From JBBIQV01 sp964555285 (GTDB lineage Bacteria; Nitrospirota; Nitrospiria; Nitrospirales; Nitrospiraceae), in contig CAZKRM010000001.1 of assembly GCA_964555285.1 (NCBI GenBank), positions 62,001 to 126,000 on the forward strand: 64,000 bases of DNA, written 5' to 3'. A program made the position numbers and the translations under genes. The notes beneath the pieces are model-generated. The model worked only from the letters and a program-made list of their open reading frames with translations. It made no database searches and was not told where the DNA came from. Positions 17,044-25,265 of the stretch are shown here, one piece after another. Within the stretch, counting starts at the first letter, position 1, and the number at the start of each line of letters is the position of its first letter.

Positions 17044-17099
17044 TTGGCCATCAGCAGTCAACCTTGAAGCTGAAAGCTGATCGCTCAACGCCGACAGCT
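17044..17099. repeat. 7-bp-register repeat between fliP and fliQ
   Basis: Eight 7-bp units in register on the plus strand, several ending in AGCT, CGCT or CGCC (tgaagct, gaaagct, gatcgct, caacgcc, gacagct). It fills the 70-bp spacer between fliP and fliQ and is of the same motif type as the array at 31447-31488. Confidence 0.65.
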
Positions 17100-17104
17100 T
17101 CGCT

Positions 17105-17860
17105 TCACTGAAAGCTTTTCACCATCGAGCCCACGATCAAGTACCAGCCGTCCGCCAGCACGAAGAGAATCAGCTTGAACGGCAGCGAGATGACGACCGG
17201 CGGCAGCAGCATCATGCCCATCGACATCAACACGCTGGCGACGACCATATCCACGATCAAAAACGGGATGTAGATCAGGAATCCGATCTGAAAGGCGACG
17301 CGCAGCTCGCTCAGGATGAACGCCGGAATGATGACGTGCGTCGGCACCTGTTCGACGCCCGTCGGTTTCGTCGGCATCCTGGCCAGGTCGAGAAACAGCT
17401 CCAAATCCTTCTCGCGCACCTGTTTGAGCATGAAGGAGCGGACGGGAACGATGCCTCGTTTCCACGCGTCTTCGTGATTGATCTGTTCGGCCAGGAGCGG
17501 CTGCAAGGCGTCCGTGTAGACGGTCTGACCGACCGGGGCCATGACGAAGACGGTCAAGAACAGGGCCAGGCTGATCAGCACTTGATTCGGCGGCACTTGT
17601 TGCGTGCCGAGCGCCTGGCGGAGAAACGACAGCACGATCACAATTCGCGTGAAAGACGTGACCATGATGAAGAAGGCCGGCGCGAGCGACAGGACCGTCA
17701 GGAGCGCCAGGATCTGAATCACGACGGCGGTTTGTCCGGTTCCCGTCCCCCGTCCAAGATCGATCGTGATCGACGGGCCTTCAGCAGCCGCAGCCAAGGT
17801 CGAGGTGACGGCTGAGGTGACGGCCAGGGTCACGATGAAGAGTGACGTACGGATCATCAT
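17105..17860 (-). CDS. fliP: Flagellar export gate protein FliP
   Basis: FliP is the main pore subunit of the flagellar export gate. The 251-aa protein has a cleavable signal-like N-terminus (SLFIVTLAVTSAVTSTLAAA) and the family blocks SLAPAFFIMVTSFTRIVIVL, FLRQALGTQQVPPNQVLISL, the periplasmic loop, and FQIGFLIYIPFLIVDMVVAS followed by VLMSMGMMLLPPVVISLPFK. Length and motifs match the family. It overlaps fliO by 4 bp. Confidence 0.97.
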   Translation of the reverse strand: MMIRTSLFIVTLAVTSAVTSTLAAAAEGPSITIDLGRGTGTGQTAVVIQILALLTVLSLAPAFFIMVTSFTRIVIVLSFLRQALGTQQVPPNQVLISLALFLTVFVMAPVGQTVYTDALQPLLAEQINHEDAWKRGIVPVRSFMLKQVREKDLELFLDLARMPTKPTGVEQVPTHVIIPAFILSELRVAFQIGFLIYIPFLIVDMVVASVLMSMGMMLLPPVVISLPFKLILFVLADGWYLIVGSMVKSFQ

Positions 17861-18225
17861 CGATCCTGTTCCGTATTGCGCGCCACACTCAGCTCCTCGC
17901 TCTCGACCTTGGCCTCACCCTTCACCTGCACGTCCCTCCGCCCCAGGACGAGACGGATCTGCTCGGGGTCGGTGATGTGTCCCAACGGGATCAGATCGGT
18001 CTGGGTGGTACCGAGGATCAATAGCTCGCCTGCCACCGATACCAGCGCGATGCTCTTGCGCGGACCGAGATACCCGCTGCCCAATACCTGGACGAGGGGA
18101 TCGCCGGTGGATGCCAGGAGTCGGGTTCCGAACAGGCGTTTGGCCGCTGCGACAAGCATCATCATCACGGCCAGCACGATGGCCAGGGCCGACGCCATTC
18201 TGATCACGCTGTCCCACAAATCCAT
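17857..18225 (-). CDS. fliO: Flagellar biosynthesis protein FliO
   Basis: FliO helps assemble the FliP pore. The 122-aa protein has one membrane segment near the N-terminus (ALAIVLAVMMMLVAAAKRLF) and a short cytoplasmic domain (LGPRKSIALVSVAGELLILG and TTQTDLIPLG), the typical FliO layout. Sequence conservation in this family is low, so the position between fliN and fliP carries weight. It overlaps fliP by 4 bp. Confidence 0.9.
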   Translation of the reverse strand: MDLWDSVIRMASALAIVLAVMMMLVAAAKRLFGTRLLASTGDPLVQVLGSGYLGPRKSIALVSVAGELLILGTTQTDLIPLGHITDPEQIRLVLGRRDVQVKGEAKVESEELSVARNTEQDR

Positions 18226-18239
18226 ATGCGCGTCCGTTT

Positions 18240-18611
18240 CTATGCCAGTTGTTGGATCCGCTGGGCGGCACTCACCACATCGGTGAGACGAATCCCGAAT
18301 TTCTCGTTCACCACGACGACTTCCCCTTTCGCAACCAGCTTGTTGTTCACCAAGACTTCCATCGGCTCGCCGGCGAGCTTCTCCAATTCGATCACGGAGC
18401 CCTGTCCCAACTGCAGCAATTCGCGGATCTGCATGCGGGTGGACCCCACTTGCACGGTGACCTGCATCGGAATATCGAGGATAAACTCGATGTTGTTGGC
18501 GGATGGGACGGCGTTCGACTTATCCACCGGCGGGAACGCTGCAGGTTGCGCCGCGGGGGGACCGGAGCCGGCGACATCGCCGGGTTGGGGACTGACTTCG
18601 ACGTTGGCCAT
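18240..18611 (-). CDS. fliN: Flagellar motor switch protein FliN
   Basis: FliN is part of the C-ring that sets rotation direction and collects export substrates. The 123-aa protein has a Pro/Ala-rich N-terminus and the SpoA/SURF domain: EFILDIPMQVTVQVGSTRMQ, IRELLQLGQGSVIELEKLAG, EPMEVLVNNKLVAKGEVVVV, NEKFGIRLTDV. The ATG at 18609-18611 has AGGAG upstream; an earlier in-frame start would overlap fliM. It is followed by fliO. Confidence 0.97.
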   Translation of the reverse strand: MANVEVSPQPGDVAGSGPPAAQPAAFPPVDKSNAVPSANNIEFILDIPMQVTVQVGSTRMQIRELLQLGQGSVIELEKLAGEPMEVLVNNKLVAKGEVVVVNEKFGIRLTDVVSAAQRIQQLA

Positions 18612-18646
18612 GTGGCGTTCTCCTTGTGCCGGCTCCGATCTTCTCT

Positions 18647-19615
18647 TCAGGACAGGACTTTGGTAATCCGACAAGCGTGGTTACCTTTGAACACGCCGGG
18701 GGTGCCTAGAAATTTGCGATAGCCTTCGACGAAACACTCCATGGGATCGTCCGGACGTTGATCGAGGACCACCACATCGCCGGGGGTGAAATTGAGCACG
18801 TCCCGCACGTTGATCGTGGCCGTGCCGAGCCGGACGGTGATGGCCAGCGGACAGTCCTGTAATCGATCCCGAAACCGGGTGCCCCAGCTCCCATCCTGTT
18901 CCACGTGATCCGACACCAGCCCCGAGTACAGCTTCTCCTTGATGGGTTCGAGCATGGCATAGGGATAGACGAGAAAGAGGTCTCGGGTGGTTTCTCCGAT
19001 AATCACCTGTAAGGTCACCACGACGACGATCTCCGAGGCGGACACGACCATGGCGAATTGCGGGTTGCTCTCGGAGCGCACGTGACGGATCTTCACGGAC
19101 ATGAGCGCGTGCCACGCCGTTTCCAGATCGGCAAAGGTCTGCGTGACGAGTTTCTTGATCATCTGGACCTGGATCGGCGTGAAGTCCCGCCCTTCCGGCT
19201 TCACATGGGTTTGCCCTTTGCCGCCGAAGAAGTAATCCACGATCAGGTACACGAGGAAGGCATCCATCACAAAGAGGCCGCTGCCACGGAGCGGTTCCAT
19301 GTGAAAGACATTCAGCGAGGATGGGAGGGGGACCTTCTTGAGAAACTCGCTGAATTTGATGACCTGCGTGCCGACGATCATGAAATCGATTTGCTCGCGC
19401 AACGCACCGGTCCACGAGGCAGATTGGCGGCGGATGAACCGGTCGTTGATCATTTCCAGGGTCGGCATCCGGCCGCGGATGATGCGCTCCTGATTGAGCA
19501 GGTCGTACTTTTTGGTCCCGCCGGTCTCCTCTTCCTTGGGACTCGTATCCACGTCTCCGGACACGACGCCTTTGAGCAACGCGTCGACTTCTTCCTGGGA
19601 GAGGATCTTTTCCAT
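18647..19615 (-). CDS. fliM: Flagellar motor switch protein FliM
   Basis: FliM binds phosphorylated CheY and links it to the C-ring. The 322-aa protein begins MEKILSQEEVDALLKGVVSG, the EIDALL-type segment that binds CheY in characterised FliM proteins, followed by the CheC-like middle domain (RGRMPTLEMINDRFIRRQSA and GSGLFVMDAFLVYLIVDYFF) and a C-terminal SpoA domain. The intact N-terminus suggests a chemotaxis input, though no cheY is in the window. It follows fliL across a 132-bp spacer with a heptad repeat. Confidence 0.97.
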   Translation of the reverse strand: MEKILSQEEVDALLKGVVSGDVDTSPKEEETGGTKKYDLLNQERIIRGRMPTLEMINDRFIRRQSASWTGALREQIDFMIVGTQVIKFSEFLKKVPLPSSLNVFHMEPLRGSGLFVMDAFLVYLIVDYFFGGKGQTHVKPEGRDFTPIQVQMIKKLVTQTFADLETAWHALMSVKIRHVRSESNPQFAMVVSASEIVVVVTLQVIIGETTRDLFLVYPYAMLEPIKEKLYSGLVSDHVEQDGSWGTRFRDRLQDCPLAITVRLGTATINVRDVLNFTPGDVVVLDQRPDDPMECFVEGYRKFLGTPGVFKGNHACRITKVLS

Positions 19616-19629
19616 GCCATCCCACTACA

Positions 19630-19733
19630 CGTCGTTCGTCGTTCTCGGTTTCGGGTTGCAAGTTTCATGTTTCACGTTGAACTCGAAACTAGAAACTTGA
19701 AACGTGACACTCTTCAACGAGGTACGCTTCACA
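19630..19733. repeat. 7-bp-register palindromic repeat between fliL and fliM
   Basis: Seven consecutive 7-bp units ending in GTT (19630-19678) are followed without a break in register by units beginning AAAC (aaactag, aaacttg, aaacgtg), the reverse complement. As in the array at 7194-7377, it has CGTCGTTCGTCG at the left and ends near GCTTCAC at the right. It fills the fliL-fliM spacer. Confidence 0.8.
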
Positions 19734-19747
19734 CGATCCGCGTCCCG

Positions 19748-20302
19748 CTACTGGACCACGAACTCCGTGAAGTAGACCGTCCGAATCGCGGGGCGAGGGA
19801 GCAGGCCGTTGATCCGCTGGGTGAGTTCATCGCGCAGTTGGAACTTCCCTTGCGGGCTCTTGACCGCCGCCGAGTCCTTACTGGTCAGCAAGACCAGGAT
19901 GGTGTCGCGGATTTGAGGAACTCGGGGGCCGAGCTCCGTGGCCGGGTCTGCGCCGTCCACTTCCAGCTTGACGGTGAGCTTGAGGTAGCGGATATCGGGG
20001 GAGTCGGCGAGGTTCACGATAAAGGGATCGAGATCGAAAATCGCGCCGGGGGCATGCGCGTCGCTTGTCGGCTTCGCTGCCGATTCCGTGTGACCGCCTC
20101 CCTGTTTGGGTGGAGCGGCTTCGGCTTTGTGGTTATCGCCGGCGTCATGCCCGCTTCCTCCACCGAGCAGCTTTATCATGGCGAAGGCGCCGCCCAGTCC
20201 CACGACGAGCGCGACCACCCCGACGATAACGACCATCTTCATCGGCATCCCGGCTGGAGCCGGGACTGCCGCCGGCGCTTTCTCTTCCGCTGCGTCCCCC
20301 AT
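19748..20302 (-). CDS. fliL: Flagellar basal-body-associated protein FliL
   Basis: FliL is an inner-membrane protein around the stator. The 184-aa protein starts MGDAAEEKAPAAVPAPAG at the ATG at 20300-20302, preceded by GGAGG. One membrane segment follows (MKMVVIVGVVALVVGLGGAF), then a Gly/His/Ala-rich linker and the periplasmic FliL domain (IFDLDPFIVNLADSPDIRYL, KLTVKLEVD, RDTILVLLTSKDSAAVKSPQ, ending TVYFTEFVVQ). A sigma-54 promoter lies just upstream, so fliL probably opens the long fliL-...-fliA operon. Confidence 0.96.
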   Translation of the reverse strand: MGDAAEEKAPAAVPAPAGMPMKMVVIVGVVALVVGLGGAFAMIKLLGGGSGHDAGDNHKAEAAPPKQGGGHTESAAKPTSDAHAPGAIFDLDPFIVNLADSPDIRYLKLTVKLEVDGADPATELGPRVPQIRDTILVLLTSKDSAAVKSPQGKFQLRDELTQRINGLLPRPAIRTVYFTEFVVQ

Positions 20303-20346
20303 ACCTACCTCCTCCGAATGAGTCGTGGCTGAGATCACGACCAAAC

Positions 20347-20362
20347 TGCAATGCATGTGCCA
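20347..20362 (-). promoter_or_regulatory. Sigma-54 promoter upstream of fliL
   Basis: The minus strand reads TGGCACATGCATTGCA. Both the -24 box (TGGCAC) and the -12 box (TTGCA) are perfect at correct spacing. It lies about 45 bp upstream of the fliL ATG and follows the flgE terminator-like hairpin. It probably drives fliL through fliA. Confidence 0.87.
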
Positions 20363-20468
20363 TTGGGCTATTGCCTCTCTGAGGTTCTCACGTGCCGAAA
20401 CGCCGCGATCCATAGTGGTATGCCTGCGCTTGTTGCTCGATTGAACAGCGCCGCTCGGCTGCGGGTGC

Positions 20469-20499
20469 GCCAGACATTTGACGACGTCAGAAGGCTGAC
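20469..20499. promoter_or_regulatory. Candidate enhancer sites for a FleQ/NtrC-type activator, fliL promoter
   Basis: GTCAGAAGGCTGAC at 20486-20499 is an exact GTCA-N6-TGAC palindrome, and GCCAGACATTTGAC at 20469-20482 matches with one mismatch. They lie about 107-152 bp upstream of the fliL -24/-12 site, the usual enhancer distance. The same half-sites occur before the TPR-fleSR operon. In Pseudomonas, FleQ binds a GTCA...TGAC-type box; use of that site here is inference. Confidence 0.5.
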
Positions 20500-20560
20500 G
20501 CGTCGGTGTTCTGAAGGAAGGGGGACAACGCGCGAGGCTGCGGGGAGTGAACGTGCCTGT

Positions 20561-20602
20561 GCGTGAGGGCAACCGGTTCTCTATGACCGCATGCCCTCAC
20601 GC
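20561..20602 (-). terminator. Hairpin after flgE
   Basis: GCGTGAGGGCA (20561-20571) and TGCCCTCACGC (20592-20602) form an 11-bp perfect stem with a 20-nt loop, 18 bp past the flgE stop. There is no clear U tract, so it may be a weak terminator or mRNA 3' end structure. The next gene, fliL, has its own promoter. Confidence 0.5.
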
Positions 20603-20620
20603 CGGACCGTCATGGTCGTG

Positions 20621-21979
20621 CTACCGCTTCAGGTTGACGAGTTCTTGGAGGATTTCATCCGAGGTGGTGATGACGCGGGAGTTGGCCTGGAACCCTCGCT
20701 GGGCCGTGATCATTTCGATGAAGCTCTCGCCGAGGTCCACATTCGACAACTCCAGGGTGTTCGAGAGAACCCGACCCAGCCCCGCGGTGGTGGCACCGCC
20801 GACCAAGGGTTGGCCGGATGTTCCGGACTCTGCAAAGGTGTTTTTTCCGGTTCGCACCAGGCCGAGAGGGTCCGGAAACCGTGCGAGCGCCAACTGAGCG
20901 AGCGGCCTGATCTGGCCGTTTGAAAACCGACCATTGATCGTGCCGTCGGTCTCGACTGAAAAGGTCTGCAGAGCACCGGCGCCGAATCCGTTCTGGCTCT
21001 GCTGAACCAGCCCGGAGGCTGCGCCGAACTGAGTGGTCAGATCCAGGCCGGTTCCGCCGTCCGTCGTCACGCTGCTGCCGAAATTAAACGTGATCAATTG
21101 GTTCGCCGTGGCACCGGCGAAGTCGATCTGCGCTCGACCGACGACCGCTCCCGCGGTGCCGGCCACGGTCCCGTCGTCGTAACTGGTGACGACGCTTTCC
21201 GTATTCAAGGCGCCGCTCGTTGCGAAGCCGAGCGTTCCGGAGGCCAGCCTGACGAGGCCCAACGAAGTGTTGATGTTCGCCGCATTATAGTTGGCGGTGG
21301 TGATCTCGCTCGTGCTCCCGACGACGTTATAGGCCCAGGTGTTCGCCGCAGTCTTGGTGAAGTACGTCGTCAGGAGATGGCTGTTACCGAGGGAATCGTA
21401 CGTCGTCAGGGAGGTCGAATACTGCGAGGTGCCCGTCGGGTTCGTGAGAGAGAATGCGCTGGTCGCCGATTGCGAATCGAGGTTCGCTCCGATGTCCACC
21501 GTGCTCGTTGGATTGGGCGGTGCGGTGGTCGTCGGGAGCGTAATGCCGCCGATGCTGGCCGTGATCAGGCCGCTGGTATTTACCTGATAGCCCTGAAGAA
21601 AAAACCCGCTTGGATCCACGATGCGACTCTGTGAATCCAGGTGGAACTGGCCGGCACGGGAATAGAATCTGCCTCCGCTCGCATCTTGAAGGACGAAGAA
21701 ACCGTTCCCGTCCACCGCGAGATCCAGCGCGTTACTCGACGTGCTCAGAGAACCTTGGCTGAAATTGCCCTGCACGCCATTGAACGCCACGCCTAGCCCG
21801 GTCTGAATGGCGCCGCCGCCGCCGCCGAGCGAGGAACTGATCAAATCGGCGAACACGCTTCGGCTCGACTTGAAACCGATCGTACTGAGGTTTGCGATGT
21901 TATTTCCCACAACCGACAACGCATTGCCGTTCGCATTCAGTCCGCTCACTCCGGTAAACAACGATGACAAGATGCCCAT
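20621..21979 (-). CDS. flgE: Flagellar hook protein FlgE
   Basis: FlgE polymerises into the hook. The 452-aa protein begins MGILSSLFTGVSGLNANGNA, then LSVVGNNIANLSTIGFKSSR, carries ALDLAVDGNGFFVL near residue 85, the Thr/Ser-rich FlgE D2-type middle, and ends SNVDLGESFIEMITAQRGFQ followed by ANSRVITTSDEILQELVNLK. The length and variable middle separate it from FlgF/FlgG. It follows flgD, its hook cap, and fliK, the hook-length ruler. A hairpin follows its stop. Confidence 0.96.
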   Translation of the reverse strand: MGILSSLFTGVSGLNANGNALSVVGNNIANLSTIGFKSSRSVFADLISSSLGGGGGAIQTGLGVAFNGVQGNFSQGSLSTSSNALDLAVDGNGFFVLQDASGGRFYSRAGQFHLDSQSRIVDPSGFFLQGYQVNTSGLITASIGGITLPTTTAPPNPTSTVDIGANLDSQSATSAFSLTNPTGTSQYSTSLTTYDSLGNSHLLTTYFTKTAANTWAYNVVGSTSEITTANYNAANINTSLGLVRLASGTLGFATSGALNTESVVTSYDDGTVAGTAGAVVGRAQIDFAGATANQLITFNFGSSVTTDGGTGLDLTTQFGAASGLVQQSQNGFGAGALQTFSVETDGTINGRFSNGQIRPLAQLALARFPDPLGLVRTGKNTFAESGTSGQPLVGGATTAGLGRVLSNTLELSNVDLGESFIEMITAQRGFQANSRVITTSDEILQELVNLKR

Positions 21980-22050
21980 AGGGAGGTCCCTCCTTTAAGA
22001 CAGGCTCGGCTCACCGATCGATTGCAATCCACCGTCGTTCGCATGGGGCG

Positions 22051-22704
22051 TTAACGAAACTCCAAGATGGCGTCGGGATCCACGACTTGATCGCCGACCA
22101 GCAACACGGGACTTCCGTTATCCATCCGCACACCGGAGACCTTGACCAATGAGGTCGTCGTGACGGTGACGGGTTTCCCCTCTGTATCGACCGCCGAAAC
22201 CGCAAAGCGGTAGACACCGGGAGGCACCAGGTTTCCGTTTTGGTCTTGCCCATCCCACAAGACCTCCCGATTTCCGGCCGTTCCACGACCGAGCTCAAGC
22301 GTGCGAATGGGCTGATTAGTCGGAGTCAGAATCGTCGCGTGGACTGCCGCTGCATCACGGTCGAGCGTGTAGGACAATCCGGCCGGCCCGGATCCCAATT
22401 GGATGACCCCGCCATTGATCCTGACGTCTCGACCCACCAGCGGCAGCAATGAGAACCGGAGATTGCCCGTCTGTGAGTCGATGCTTTGCTCCAGCAGCTT
22501 CACTTGCTTGGTACTTTGCTCCAGTTGGCTGAACTGAGCCAATTCCGCAATGAACGAAGCGTTCTCCATCGGCTTCAACGGATCTTGGTTCTTCAACTGC
22601 GTGACGAGCAGTTTTAGAAACTCGTCCTGGCCCAGCTCCTTCGGTTTCACTCCGGACTCTGTCGACACGGAGGTGGACGATGGAACTCCGCTCACAACAG
22701 CCAT
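22051..22704 (-). CDS. flgD: Flagellar hook cap protein FlgD
   Basis: FlgD caps the growing hook and adds FlgE subunits. The 217-aa protein has the conserved N-terminal region LGQDEFLKLLVTQLKNQDPL followed by KPMENASFIAELAQFSQLEQ, and a C-terminal Fn3/FlgD Ig-like region (GNREVLWDGQDQNGNLVPPG, VYRFAVSAVDTEGK). It is 23 bp downstream of fliK and 71 bp upstream of flgE, the standard fliK-flgD-flgE order. Confidence 0.96.
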   Translation of the reverse strand: MAVVSGVPSSTSVSTESGVKPKELGQDEFLKLLVTQLKNQDPLKPMENASFIAELAQFSQLEQSTKQVKLLEQSIDSQTGNLRFSLLPLVGRDVRINGGVIQLGSGPAGLSYTLDRDAAAVHATILTPTNQPIRTLELGRGTAGNREVLWDGQDQNGNLVPPGVYRFAVSAVDTEGKPVTVTTTSLVKVSGVRMDNGSPVLLVGDQVVDPDAILEFR

Positions 22705-22727
22705 ATGACGACTCCTCCAATCGACCG

Positions 22728-24269
22728 TTAGGCAAACAAGCTGAGCATGCCGGTTCGTTCCCGATCGGGAACCGGAGAGCCAGGCGGACGCTCCTGCTGA
22801 CGATGGCCTCGTTGCTGCTGGAGCGTGTCGTCGTAGGCGCGCGACAGCCGCTCCTGCCCCGAGTGGTTCGCTCCATGATGGTCGACCTGAACCCGGAACT
22901 GGCCCATATCCAGACCGGAGGCCGACAACTGCGTGCCCAATTGATCCTGCCGGCTTGAAAGTAATTGACCAAGTTCCGCCCGGTCGGTTGTCATATAGGT
23001 GTGGACGGTCTGGTCCGAAAGGACGACACGCACGCGGAGCCGGCCGAGGTCTGTCGGAGGCAGGTCGAACTGCACCGCATGGACGGGCGGCGCGCCCGGT
23101 GTCTCATGATCGGCACGAGTCACGTTCGCTGTGGCGTCTGCGGACGTGGGAGTTGCCGGATCGGCAGGTGACGCTGAACCGCCGGGTGCGATCCGACTCA
23201 CCGCGGCTGCTTGCCCGCTGTACAGAACGGCAGTGGAAGTATCGTGAGTCTGCGGCGCATGACCGGCCTGGGATGAGAATGATTCATGCTGAAACGACCG
23301 GGACGTGTCCTCATTCGTCTCCCCTCGCCGACTCTCGGCCTGGGTTACGAATGAGGTCGGGTGGGATGACGAGTCGGACGTGCCGTTCCCGATCGGCGCC
23401 CCCTTCTGGTCGCGCTGCTGACTGTTCAGGCCTAGGTCGTGCAGTTCGGCTTGCGCAGCACGGTTCGCCGACATCCGATGAAGAGTCGGTTCCTCCTTCA
23501 CCCCTGTGTCGTTTGCGTTCGTCTCCCCCACCTGCTGCGAGGCAGCGTTCTCCATCGGTCGCATATCTGTCTGTTGAACGAGCCGGGCATCCGTGGGCGT
23601 ATGCGCCTGTCCGGTGCGAGCGCTCCCGTTCTGCTCCTTGGCCGGGAGAGAACTGCCGGGCTGGTCGGACTGTGCGGACACCTCTTGCGCAGTTGTCGAT
23701 GTCCCCACATCGGCCGGTCTCGTCAAGCCGGCCAGGGCCGGCTCATCGGGGATCGTCGTACTCGTCGTCGGAATGCCGGCCGTGGAAGACACGGTCGGAA
23801 CAGGCACCGGCTTCACTGCCGCCGGAGAATTCTCCGACCCTGCGGCGACAACGCTCTGAGCCGGACCCTGTCCTTCTGAAGACGCCGCTTGTGCCAGGGC
23901 AACAAGCGTGGCAGCTGATACGGAATCTTCAGCAACAGGCGTGGATCCGACGGTTTCGTCGGAATCGGCGAGCTGGGTCGGTTGCGAGATCGGAAGCGTG
24001 TTTCCGGAGAGAGCCAGTGCCAGGGCCAGTGCGGGGTCGGTGAGCCCCTCCACCGGTGCGCCAGGGTTCTCCGGCGACGTGTCGTCTGCAATGTCCGTCG
24101 CGTTGCCGCAGGCGCCACTCCCTCGACATGCGTGCAGCAGGGTCGGGAACCCTCCGGCTGAGGATCTCGACTCAGGCGTAGACAGCGAGGAATCGGATGC
24201 GCCCACGGTACTTGGAGCGCTTTCCGATCCGCCGTGCGAGACGTGTGGAAGAATAGCCGAGAATTGCAT
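22728..24269 (-). CDS. fliK: Flagellar hook-length control protein FliK
   Basis: FliK is the secreted ruler that stops hook growth by switching FlhB. The 513-aa protein has a long low-complexity N-terminal and middle part rich in Ser, Thr, Pro, Ala and Gln, typical of the ruler region. The conserved FliK C-terminal domain is VQFDLPPTDLGRLRVRVVLS (about residues 400-419), then RAELGQLLSSRQDQLGTQLS and GLDMGQFRVQVDHH. The ATG at 24267-24269 (MQFSAILPHVSHGG) was chosen because a sigma-54 site lies just upstream; a longer frame has no support. Confidence 0.88.
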   Translation of the reverse strand: MQFSAILPHVSHGGSESAPSTVGASDSSLSTPESRSSAGGFPTLLHACRGSGACGNATDIADDTSPENPGAPVEGLTDPALALALALSGNTLPISQPTQLADSDETVGSTPVAEDSVSAATLVALAQAASSEGQGPAQSVVAAGSENSPAAVKPVPVPTVSSTAGIPTTSTTIPDEPALAGLTRPADVGTSTTAQEVSAQSDQPGSSLPAKEQNGSARTGQAHTPTDARLVQQTDMRPMENAASQQVGETNANDTGVKEEPTLHRMSANRAAQAELHDLGLNSQQRDQKGAPIGNGTSDSSSHPTSFVTQAESRRGETNEDTSRSFQHESFSSQAGHAPQTHDTSTAVLYSGQAAAVSRIAPGGSASPADPATPTSADATANVTRADHETPGAPPVHAVQFDLPPTDLGRLRVRVVLSDQTVHTYMTTDRAELGQLLSSRQDQLGTQLSASGLDMGQFRVQVDHHGANHSGQERLSRAYDDTLQQQRGHRQQERPPGSPVPDRERTGMLSLFA

Positions 24270-24323
24270 ATCGTGCCGTGCCTGTTCCCAACCACCGACA
24301 GTGACTGGTTCGCCGTGGGAATA

Positions 24324-24339
24324 TTCAAGGGATGTGCCA
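24324..24339 (-). promoter_or_regulatory. Candidate sigma-54 promoter upstream of fliK
   Basis: The minus strand reads TGGCACATCCCTTGAA. The -24 box is perfect; the -12 box is TTGAA instead of TTGCA, losing the C of the invariant GC. Spacing is correct and the site is about 55 bp upstream of the fliK start, in a 204-bp non-coding gap after the MotE-like gene. It would drive fliK-flgD-flgE. The mismatch makes it less certain than the fliL and flgF sites. Confidence 0.55.
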
Positions 24340-24473
24340 TGCGTCGGCGAGCGTCGATGCTGCGAATGGCGCGGGGTTTCGATGAATCCGAGACGTGTGG
24401 CCGATCCGGGTCGGCAAAGGTTGCAGGGCGGCAAGGAAAAAACTTCCAGCGGAGGGACAGTGTGTGCGAACGA

Positions 24474-25265
24474 TCACGGAGCGGCGAGCAGTTGCTCGGT
24501 CAATCGCGCCGCGCGGTCTACTCGGACGGCGGACAAGATAGCGCCGGCGGTTTTGCCTTTGAGCAAGCGGAGGACTTCCACGGCTTTGCGATCGGGCATT
24601 TTTTCGAGTCTCGCGGCGGCTTCTTCAGCCGGCATGCTTTCGAAGATCTTGATGAGCTGGGCCTGGTGCAGGTTCCGCGTGTCGGCAGCTTTCTGCTCGT
24701 CCTTGGTGTTGCGTTCGGTGGCGGTCTTGTCTTGCTTGTCTTTGGCATCCTTCCGCCGTTTCTCCGCGGCCTCGACCATCTTTTCGTACTTCGTCAGAAT
24801 CTGCTCCAGCTCGGCTTTCAACAGGGTCAACCGCTCTTCCGACGTGCGGAGCGCGTCTTCACGCCGATCGAGGTCGCGCTTCCTGAGGTCCAGCATGGCG
24901 ATGACCTCTTGTGGAATGTCGATCGCCGGTCCCTGAACTGCGCCCTTGCCGGATTCCGAGGCAGCGGCTCCGGCCGGTTTCGCGCCCGTGTCCGGATTGG
25001 GCGGAGGCGCCAGGGGATCGATCCCGGCAGCCACGCTCTTGACGGTGGCGTCGGGCGGCAAGGGAGGTGGTGCGGAGGTGGGCGTGAGCGATGCCGGCGC
25101 CGCAGGTCCGGACGTTGACGAGGCCTGGACCAAGAGCCCGAGTCCCCAGGAGCCAAGGAGCGACACGGAGATGAGGGCTCCTAGGATCGATGGACGAAAG
25201 GAGCGTGTTTCACGAACCGGGAGGGGTGAGAACCCCGGTCGTGGACGTCGCTGCGAAGGAGTCAT
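24474..25265 (-). CDS. MotE-like periplasmic coiled-coil protein
   Basis: A 263-aa protein with an N-terminal membrane segment (SILGALISVSLLGSWGLGLL), a Pro/Ala-rich linker, a long coiled coil (about residues 120-200) and a C-terminal MgtE-N/MotE-like domain, IFESMPAEEAAARLEKMPDR followed by KAVEVLRLLKGKTAGAILSA. In alphaproteobacteria, MotE is a chaperone for the periplasmic motility protein MotC. No motC or motAB is visible here, so the partner is unknown. It overlaps fliJ by 4 bp and follows fliG-fliH-fliI-fliJ, the place where such genes occur in several phyla. Confidence 0.8.
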   Translation of the reverse strand: MTPSQRRPRPGFSPLPVRETRSFRPSILGALISVSLLGSWGLGLLVQASSTSGPAAPASLTPTSAPPPLPPDATVKSVAAGIDPLAPPPNPDTGAKPAGAAASESGKGAVQGPAIDIPQEVIAMLDLRKRDLDRREDALRTSEERLTLLKAELEQILTKYEKMVEAAEKRRKDAKDKQDKTATERNTKDEQKAADTRNLHQAQLIKIFESMPAEEAAARLEKMPDRKAVEVLRLLKGKTAGAILSAVRVDRAARLTEQLLAAP

